A stretch of DNA of 64,000 bases from Adiantum capillus-veneris. Lineage: Eukaryota > Streptophyta > Polypodiopsida > Polypodiales > Pteridaceae. A model generated the notes under the pieces. That model saw nothing but the letters and a program-made list of their open reading frames with translations. It was not told where the DNA came from and did not search any database. The DNA is taken from the NCBI GenBank assembly GCA_014529385.2, contig CM043947.1:118054087-118118086 (forward strand), read 5' to 3'. Below, in pieces: positions 56,786 to 64,000 of this stretch (its first letter is position 1; every line of letters begins with the position of its first letter). A program made the position numbers and the translations under genes.

Positions 56786-57499
56786 ATCTTTATAGGCGAG
56801 ATGAGTGTGCCACCATGAAACACTTGAAATCTGTACATAAAAAAACCAAATTAGGCATCTAATTAGAAAAGCATGCAAAGGTGCCACATCCAAGGCCATG
56901 ACTCCCCAGATAAGTATGTACATGACAACCCATCAAAGTGAGGCTTTTGCACATTTGTAAGCCTTGACATAATCAAACAGCAATGGCAGCAATAATAAAA
57001 GCACTAATATGCATAATCATCAACAATTAAAGTGTTTTGAGTAATGTATTGATTTTCTTTATCCCAAAATTCAGAGAGGTGTTTGTAAAGAATAGGCTTG
57101 CCTCGACTGCTTAGGTGCCAAACTTCATTGTAGCTTAGATTGGGTTCAGATGATGCGGCGGAAATCATGTGCACGCGGGATTCAAAGTTGTGCAACAAGA
57201 ACTGGTTTGTTGTAGCTCGATTTGACTTCTTTTGGGCCCGCCATAGCTCTTTCGCTCCCCATCCCCCAGAAGAGTTGTTGGCCTTTTTAAAATCGCTCTC
57301 TGTTTTTTGCTCTTCCAATTATGTCATTCCGACAAGGTGGCAGGAGACTTGAACCAAGCTTTTCTTCCTCGAAGCTCGTGTGAAACTAGGCTTACAAATG
57401 CAAAGGAACTTTGAGGTTAGATGTCAAATCCATGGGTCCACATGTCAAAGCGGAGGGACTCACTAATGTCTACCGTGAGACAACAATGCACATTTAATA
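56786..57499. other. Unassigned flank with one minus-strand frame
   Basis: No transposon family is recognised. A 104-codon minus-strand frame (57318-57004: NNSSGGWGAKELWRAQKKSN, HLSEFWDKENQYI) has no motif I know and may be chance. Just right of it, on the minus strand, GGTTCAAGTCTCC (about 57345) matches a Pol III B box, but a convincing A box is not seen. Confidence 0.25.
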
Positions 57500-59430
57500 T
57501 GAGAAACTCATGGGCGATGAGCCAACAACTTATGGATTGGATCAAATTGTAAGTGTGTACTACTTGGATGTGATCCTTACCCTTCATTACCATGAGTTTG
57601 AGTAAAAAACTTTATTCTTAAACCTTAGCTAAGGTAAAAAAGCCAGCCTTTGTAAACGTGACTAAGTTTACGGTTTGGCGAGGCTCTGTCGTGCAAGGGA
57701 TGGGAGTGAGGCGGGGAGAGGCCTCTGCTACAGGGGTGCTCCCGGGAGGGGGAGCCTTGGCTGGCTCCTTAGCCTTTGGGCGTCAAACTCGTACCCTCAA
57801 TTTTTGCAGACACGACGCCTCGGGGGCCTCCTGCCATGTGCAGGGAACTCGTGCTCTTCTCCTGCTTGGAAAGAGATTCAGAGCTCTGGACGGAGTTCGC
57901 CTCGAAGGGGGATGTGGGTTGTGGAGTGCAGGGAAAAGACTACGAAGTTCAAGGGCTTCTACTCTCGCTTTCCCTCTTTGTTCCCGGTGCGGCATGCTGG
58001 ACAGGATGCAGGGCCTGCCATACCTAGTCGAAGGGCTTCTATGCCAGCCTGATGCGCATCGAAGTCTTGGTTTTATGAGGTGCATATGTTGGGGTTGTGT
58101 GTTCTCGGAGGGAGCTAGTTTGTGCAAGTTGCGGAGCTGGGACTGTTCGCTCTAGTTTCTGATCAAGTGTAGCGTAGGTTGATATATTTTTTGCATGCTC
58201 GCACAGTGGTGGGCTCTATACTTGCCCGCTGTTGGGAGCCGGTTCATGTTCCGGATTCACGTGTTGCGGATTTGTGCCCATGAAGGGGAGGGGTGATGGT
58301 GGCAGAGTCCCCCCTTCTTGTGGGAGTCATGGTCGCCCAGATCCGACAAGGACGGGTGTTTGGCTCACTCTTAATAGCATGGTGGCATGTTGCTAGAGCT
58401 CTTCCCTTTTTTTGGTGTCGGTCCTCATGAGGCATGGAGGTCGTTGGTGGTAACAACACGTCTATGGTGGCTCCTCCTACGTCTATGGTGGCTCCTCCTG
58501 TTATCCACGAGTGATGAGGGCTTTGGGCCCCGCCCCTTGTACGTCCTTAAGGTATTTCTATATCGAGGGTGGCACCCTAATCAGCCGATGTAAGGAGGTT
58601 GGATTGGCTCTCTGGATATTTGGTTGTTGTATGTGGGATGCCATAGCTCGCTCTAAGCATGGCTATACTATGTAACTTTTTTGTTTCTGCTAATTTGAGT
58701 TCTCACCCACATATTGTGGGTTCTGCAAACAAACAAAAAAAAAAGACCTAAGTTTTGGATACATGAAAGTGAGCATATGTTCGTTGCTATCACTATGTCT
58801 TCCCTCTTGCTTCTTACATTCATATCTCTCTTGTACAATGTAGAATTGTGATTCCGAGCATAGTTACATGTTCACCATGTATAAAAGCTCTTTAATCTGA
58901 CGTAATTTTTTCATGATATTGTGTATCTATGAGTATGGCCATCTTCATTCTTTCTTCCTTGTATTGCACAATTCACACATCAAAATCAAGTTTTTCGTAT
59001 AGAAGTAGATAGAGCTTAGTAAGAGGATGTTATAGAGTGCTTCAAGTGTCTGAAGCAACCTATTCGAAATAGGCTATAGAAAACAAGTGTGATTTTGCCA
59101 AGGTGTCTAAATGGAGATTTATCGGATGTCTGTTATGATGTGGCATATTCATGTATTAAGTTTGAGTGTATTTGAGGCTCTCTAGCTAGATCACAAACCA
59201 TCACTTTAAGATTATAGGAAAGTATAGTAGGTTTTGGTATTTGATGCACACTTGAGATTAGCACCATGGACTAGCAAGGTAGAATGGGTCTTCTGAGAGG
59301 TTGGCTACCTCTTGTAGCTCCGATTCACTAGTCAAGTCAATTATGTTCCATGGATTGACATATTTTTTGTATGTGTTTCTCGCTTGCTACTATATATATG
59401 GTGAGGCTTGGTAGCCTGTCCATATTAGTC
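57500..59430 (+). mobile_element. Third, diverged E4-type LTR (interrupted)
   Basis: Blocks in the same order as the E4 LTRs: AACCTTAGCTAAGGT with a TATA-like AAAAAAGCC (about 57620), AAGTTTTGGATA (58751), CCTCTTGTAGCTCCGATTC near 59310, CCATGGATTGACA (59350), and GGTGAGGCTTGG (59400). The 1,075-bp poly(A) insertion at 57670-58744 splits it. Its left boundary is approximate and no internal region remains, so it is probably an old solo LTR. Confidence 0.6.
57670..58744 (+). mobile_element. Poly(A)-tailed retroposed insertion
   Basis: A GC-rich segment ending in AAACAAACAAAAAAAAAA, flanked by GACTAAGTTT (57660-57669) and GACCTAAGTTT (58745-58755), a target duplication of 10-11 bp with one base difference. 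Poly(A) plus such a duplication indicates L1-type reverse transcription. No RT domain is visible, so it is a 5'-truncated LINE or a retroposed transcript. Overlapping frames of up to 165 codons (57658-58155) reflect GC content. A 23-bp repeat (CGTCTATGGTGGCTCCTCCT, twice) lies at 58459-58500. Confidence 0.65.
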
Positions 59431-60030
59431 TAAGCTACGTTTTCACATAAAATGTTGTCAAGTCATGAGGTTGATAGCATATTTCACTTCTCTCTTTATG
59501 TTTCGACCAACATGCCACATCTGATTTAGCATTCAAATAGATCTACTTTCATTTGTATAGATATGACTTGTTTAAACAAATTCTCCAATGGCCTCAAATA
59601 CAATCACAAAAAAAACATGACAAAGTTTTTGTCTTCACTAAATAGAATATTTACGATAAAAGTTAGAAATGATGTGAAGTGATCTAAACCCTTGGGATGT
59701 CTCATGAGCCCATGTAATTGGCCCTATCCATATCTCCAAGCCAGAAAATTCATGTGTTGGTCATGTCTATATCTCCAACTTTTACTAGCATGATTTGACA
59801 AATGTAAATGTATAGTTTTTTGCAAAATCATTGTAGATGCACAATAGGCCTTAGGTACCCATTAGGGATAACTGAGGCCCGTGTGACTCTCAATGCATTT
59901 TATGTCTATAGACAATCATTATGCTGCTTTGGAGAATATCTATAATGCATGCACAAATACTTTGAAGGCTAGCACATGGAGAGCACTCTACAATTCCAAG
60001 GTGGAGAGCACTATGTGCTACTATTATTGA
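59431..60030. other. AT-rich spacer, nothing recognised
   Basis: Separates the third E4-type LTR from the second CACTA element. No frame, repeat or motif is supported. Confidence 0.4.
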
Positions 60031-60291
60031 CACTACAAGAGGTACTTCACATTAGCGAAGCTCGTAGTGCGATGCTCAAAAGTGAAAACCCACGGTGTCA
60101 CTATGGTCGTCGCTGGTCTACTTGTGACTTAGCGATGCCCATAGCAACGCCTACAGCGACGCCAATAGGGATGAAAAAATAACCGAGAGCGTCCGAAAAC
60201 TCAGATCTTAGATCTGAGTTTTCTGAGATCTGAGTTTTCGGCTATCAAGCAAGCAAAGGTAACCGACGCTCTCCCTCTCTCTCTTTCTTCT

Positions 60292-60333
<42 letters not shown>

Positions 60334-60505
60334 AGAGAAAGGAGAGCTAGGTATGCTCCTTCCCTCTTCTCTCTCTCATGTTCCCTTCCCCTCTTTCTCT
60401 CTCCCTCTCTCTCTCTCTCTCTGAGAGAGAGAGAGCACATGCATAAACAAAAAACACACACATACATGCATAAACAAAGAATGCATACACACACACATTG
60501 AGAGA

Positions 60506-60544
<39 letters not shown>

Positions 60545-60564
60545 AGAAGAAGAAGAAGAAGAAG

Positions 60565-61108
60565 AGAGTTTTAACGTCGTAGGAAACTATCCCAAGAGAC
60601 CTTAAAGATCTAGTCGACGAGGAGTTGAACTCAAGACTTGTTATTCAAGTGAGAAATGGAATAACCAATCTACCACACTTGGGTGATAGAAAGGTTATAC
60701 CATTTTCCTCTTTTTATTGGCGCACACACAAACCCCCACACACACACCCGAGAAGAAGAGAGTTTTAACGTCGTAGGAAACTATCCCAAGAGACCTTAAA
60801 AATCTAGCCGACGAGGAGTTGAACTCAAGACCTGTTATTCAAGAGGGAAATGGCATAACCAATCTACCACACTTGTGTGATAGAAAGGTTATACCATTCT
60901 CCTCTTTTTATTGGCACACACATACACCCACACACACACACACCTGAGAAGAAGAAAGTTTTAACGTCGTAGGAAACTATCCCAAGAGACCTTAAAGATC
61001 TAGCCGACGAGGAGTTGAACGCAAGACCTGTTATTCAAGAGGGAAATGGCATAACCAATCTACCACACTTCGGTGATAGAAAGGATATACCAATTTCCTC
61101 TTTTTATC
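60565..61108 (-). repeat. Three tandem tRNA-like modules with (CA)n spacers
   Basis: Three head-to-tail units about 195 bp apart (TTTTAACGTCGTAGG at 60569, 60763 and 60959). On the minus strand each has an A box (TGGTAGATTGGTTATG) and a B box (GAGTTCAACTCC) about 34 nt apart, the internal Pol III promoter layout of tRNA-derived SINEs. (CA)n-rich spacers separate units 1-2 and 2-3. The folded acceptor stem of a true tRNA is not evident, so these are not called tRNA genes. Confidence 0.6.
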
Positions 61109-61318
61109 GTTTAAGATTAGGTTAGATTTAGATTTACGTTAGATTAGATTTAGATTTATTTAGGTTAGATTAGATTAGATTTAGGTTTATTTTGAATTAG
61201 ATTTACGTTAGATTAGTTTAGCTTTCTTTACGAGCGTTAGATTTAGATTTATGTTAGATTAGATTAAATTTAGGTATATTGTGAGTTTAAGATTTAATTA
61301 GATCTAGATTTATGTTCG

Positions 61319-61860
61319 ATGGACCATGGGGACCAGCAACTCCACGACAGGCTAGCGGTGGTGGTTGTTGTGGCGAGGAGCACGTCGTTTCTGGAGCTCA
61401 TGTGTTGCAGAGTCCGTAGGACACACCGAGGAGTGTCTCTCCTTGTGAGATTGCTCAGACTACACCGAAGGATTATACTGCCTACACGTTTGAGAGTGGT
61501 GTCCCGGCCACTGCGTCGGAGATGCTGAGTAGTATCTTATTGCTACGTTGCATCAGGAGTTTCCAGGTCCCTCTCTGGAGAATACATTTGACGATGCTTG
61601 GATGAGGAGACGCATGCGCGACAACATGAAGCATCGGAGGTCAGATACACAAATGCAAGACCTGTCTGGCTTGAAAGAGAGGAGTGGAGGGGTATCAGGG
61701 AGGAGAGGACGACCAATCTAGACAGGTGGTGGCAGCAAAGGGACGCAGCAAAAGTTCGCATCAAGACGGGATTATCCCATCACCTCGGAAGTGGCAGCTA
61801 GGCCAGCTTCGAGAAGGATTTTGTCCTATCACCTGGGTCATGGATCGACGGGGTGGAGAG
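61319..61860 (+). pseudogene. Decayed Ptta/En/Spm gene fragment, copy 2
   Basis: Relic of the accessory gene found intact in copy 1. Aligning blocks in mixed frames: SGGGCCGEE, then EFPGPS...MRRRMRDNMKHRRS, then PVWLEREEWRGIREERTTNL, DRWWQQRDAAKVRIKTGLSH, HLGSGS, and after a stop ASFEKDFV. Frameshifts and stops make it non-functional. Here it lies upstream of TNP2, while in copy 1 the gene is downstream. Confidence 0.75.
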
Positions 61861-62323
61861 GTGAGATTATTAAACTCTTGCATTGAAGTATTTGTATATG
61901 TGAAGCCCATTCACATCTACGCAACTAGTAGCCCCATTGATATGTCTTTTACCCTTCAATGGAGCGAAACACCACATGTTCAATTAGGTTAGATTTAAGA
62001 TTAGATTTTGGATTGAGTTTTTATATTAGAGTCTACCTTCGAGGTTACGGTAAAAAAATTAGAGTTAGATGAACGGTGAAAAGATCTATTGTGAAAAGAG
62101 TTAAGATGTTGTGAAATGCTACAGCTAGAGAAGAGGCAAAGGGGTTTTGTCCACTACATGCACTATCATGTAGATGTGGGTGTGTAGATTTCTTGTATCC
62201 ACAAATATAGGCATTGACCAAAAAGACGAGATTATAACCCTGTGGCTCTAATCTCCGTGCACCTCTAGCCCGAGGTGTGCGGTGATTGGACATGACTAGA
62301 GAATGTGAGGTAGTTTACAGTGT

Positions 62324-62365
<42 letters not shown>

Positions 62366-62434
62366 TATAAAAGACGAAGAATGTCAATAGAAGATTAAAT
62401 TTGTTGTCCAGGTTATAAGGTTTTTACCCTCATT

Positions 62435-64000
62435 ATGAGTAGTGATGAGGATGTGGGGCCGTCCAACCAAAACACCTATCTCTCAACGAGGATCTTATGT
62501 CCTTGTAATCAATGCAAGCATGTTGTGCGATGGACAAGACGCGTTTCTTTGCAGCACGTTCGCGAATTTGACGAGTTCGATCCATCTATTATAGATCGAG
62601 TTGTTGCCAATTATAACTCGTCGGACTCTGACGCTGACCAACAGGCAGCAATCTTGCAACCCAATAGACGTGTCACAGGCGCTTTGATCAAGCAACATAT
62701 GTGAGGCCACAAGATGTAGCCTCACATATGTGAGGCCACAAGATGTAGCCTCTGACAGCTCAGGGGATGATCATGCAGACCACATTCCCAACAAGGCAAT
62801 GTTTGCACCCGAGATCGATGAAATGATCGAGACGATCATGGATTCAGAAAGGCTTATCTATGATGATATGAAAAGTGAAGCCGATACGCCATTGTATGAT
62901 GGAGCACGTGTGTCTAGATTGAAGGCGCTCCTGGTTCTTCTCAACATGCAGACAAAGTTTGGATGGAGTGACACTAGCGTCACAACACTTTTCAAGTGAT
63001 CTATTACAATGTGTTTACTTTAATAAAAAACTCTAGATATATAATGATCTGATAGATTTTTACACAATTGTACCGTATTTTTTTCATTGTGTAGATTGCT
63101 CAAAGAGCACATACTGCCAGTTGATAATGTGATGGCAGATTCCAGAGAGGAAGCAAGAAAGATTTTGTGAAACTTGGGGATGGATTACAATTCGATCCAC
63201 GCTTGTCCTAACGACTGTATTCTTTCCAGAGGGGAATTCATAGACATGGAGAAGTGTCTGAAATGTGATTCCGAGAGATATCGAGTAGATCTCCATGGAA
63301 CAGAAATTCCACAAAAGGTTTTGCGACATTTTTCTCTGCTTCCTTGCATCAACCATTTCTTTGAATGTAAGTCCATGGTCGCCCTCGCATCATGGCATGA
63401 GGAGAATAAATCTTCGGATGGTGTGCTACGAATTCCTGCAGATTGCGCAGCTTGGAAACATGGTCGGATTTTTCCAGGGAAGCTCGAAATTTGCACCTAG
63501 GCCTGGCTATGGATGGCGTAAATCCATTTGGTCAAAGATCAACATCTTACAGTGTATGGCCCGTTGTCATCGTCAACTACAACATTCCCCCGTGGTTGAC
63601 TACGAAGAAGGGGCACCTATGGCTAAGCTTGATTGTGTCGGGGCGGTATAAAGTGAAGAACATGGATATGTATGTTCGTCCACTATTGGAAGAGCTACAA
63701 CAATTGTGGATTGACATAGAAGTGGTGGATATGAGCCGACACACAGGTCGATGGAATGCTTTGATCAGAGGCATTCTAATGTGGACCATGCATGACTATC
63801 CCGGACTAACAGAATGCTCAGGTGATTTACACTTAAACTCAAACACTGTAAATCTTCGTTTTTCTCAAGCTTATCTATTATCATGTGTATACATGCAGGG
63901 CTTCAAACAAGCGGATACAGAGCATGTGTCACATGTGGACCTAGGCTGAATGCACATTGAAGAAGCAAATCTACAAAGGTCATCAAGCGTATCTTCCAGA
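62435..64000 (+). pseudogene. TNP2-type transposase, N-terminal half, runs off window
   Basis: The transposase-associated zinc region (ILCPCNQCKHVVRWTR) follows ATG 62435. A 29-bp tandem duplication (62701/62730) then shifts the frame. Next come the acidic region, an intron (about 62996-63094; the junction restores LFKLLKEH), an in-frame TGA near 63167, the motif IHACPNDCILSRGEF with paired CxxC-like cysteines (EKCLKCDSERYR), PQKVLRHFSLLP, and DGVLRIPADCAAWKH. After a frameshift near 63440 follow LHLGLAMDGVNPFGQ, STSYSVWPVVIVNYNIPPW and GILMWTMHDYPG. Another intron (63822-63898) leads to the exon that starts the truncated TNP2 of copy 1. The catalytic C-terminal part lies outside. Confidence 0.85.

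Larger units (their letters stand above)
60031..64000 (+). mobile_element. CACTA transposon, copy 2 (left part)
   Basis: Starts with CACTACAAGAGG and runs off the right edge, so its far terminus and target duplication are not seen. It is inverted relative to copy 1: the left end here (decayed GCGACGCC motifs; ACTCAGATCTTAGATCTGAG palindromes; (CA)n, (CT)n and (GA)n tracts) matches the right end of copy 1, and its genes are on the plus strand. Contents in order: three SINE-like modules, TTAGATTTA-rich repeats (61125-61310), a decayed Ptta/En/Spm fragment, and the TNP2 N-terminal half. Confidence 0.85.

Noticed and set aside
57004-57318. 104-codon minus-strand frame as a host gene exon
   Set aside because: No family motif, no supportable splice partners and an opposite-strand frame of similar length; mentioned only in the flank entry.
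57658-58155. 165-codon frame in GC-rich sequence
   Set aside because: Overlapped by equally long frames on the same and opposite strands and crosses the target duplication at its start; no recognisable domain.
60565-61108. Possible tRNA genes
   Set aside because: A and B boxes are present, but no complete cloverleaf with acceptor stem is evident; a SINE-like call fits better.

Overview
The window reads as a repeat-dense, intergenic piece of a large land-plant nuclear genome. Plant Ty3/gypsy and Ty1/copia elements, CACTA (En/Spm) DNA transposons with spliced genes, long (GA)n tracts and nested insertion all point that way. I cannot name the species or clade, and I see no complete host gene. 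What host coding sequence there is appears to be captured fragments inside transposons.

Layout, left to right. (1) 1-5867, minus strand: 5' half of a gypsy element ('gypsy A'): a 1.46-kb LTR, a primer site, a pre-gag reading frame with a duplicated module, then a gag-pol frame still open at the window edge. (2) 5868-15936, plus strand: a decayed gypsy element (G3). Its integrase is interrupted by about 4.2 kb holding a spliced two-exon gene tail (minus strand) and an array of about 152-bp AT-rich tandem repeats. A retropepsin-like segment follows the integrase. (3) 15937-24135, plus strand: an LTR element (E4) with a long coiled-coil protein frame broken by 14 stop codons but no frameshift for most of its length, then a tandem LTR-remnant-LTR; a 460-bp inverted-repeat element sits in the second LTR. 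(4) 24266-56785, minus strand: an old gypsy element (G2) opened by two insertions. One is G1 (25990-47320), a chromodomain gypsy element with an internally duplicated RT-integrase segment, itself carrying a copia element (C1, 29291-34682) and a large element with tiny LTRs (36522-42125). The other is a CACTA transposon (48737-53971). (5) 56786-60030: a third, diverged E4-type LTR split by a poly(A)-tailed insertion. (6) 60031-end: a sister CACTA in the opposite orientation, running off the right edge.

The most interesting part is the CACTA pair. Copy 1 keeps an apparently intact three-exon Ptta/En/Spm gene, has lost the N-terminal half of its TNP2 transposase through a deletion with 3-bp microhomology, and carries a fragment of a plant heavy-metal-associated (HMA) domain gene. 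Both copies carry a tRNA-like A-box/B-box module, single in copy 1 and triplicated in copy 2. The relative order of insertions can be read directly: G2 first, then G1 and CACTA-1 into it, then C1 and the small-LTR element into G1.

All calls come from reading the sequence by eye; family names rest on recognised motifs, and no database search was run.
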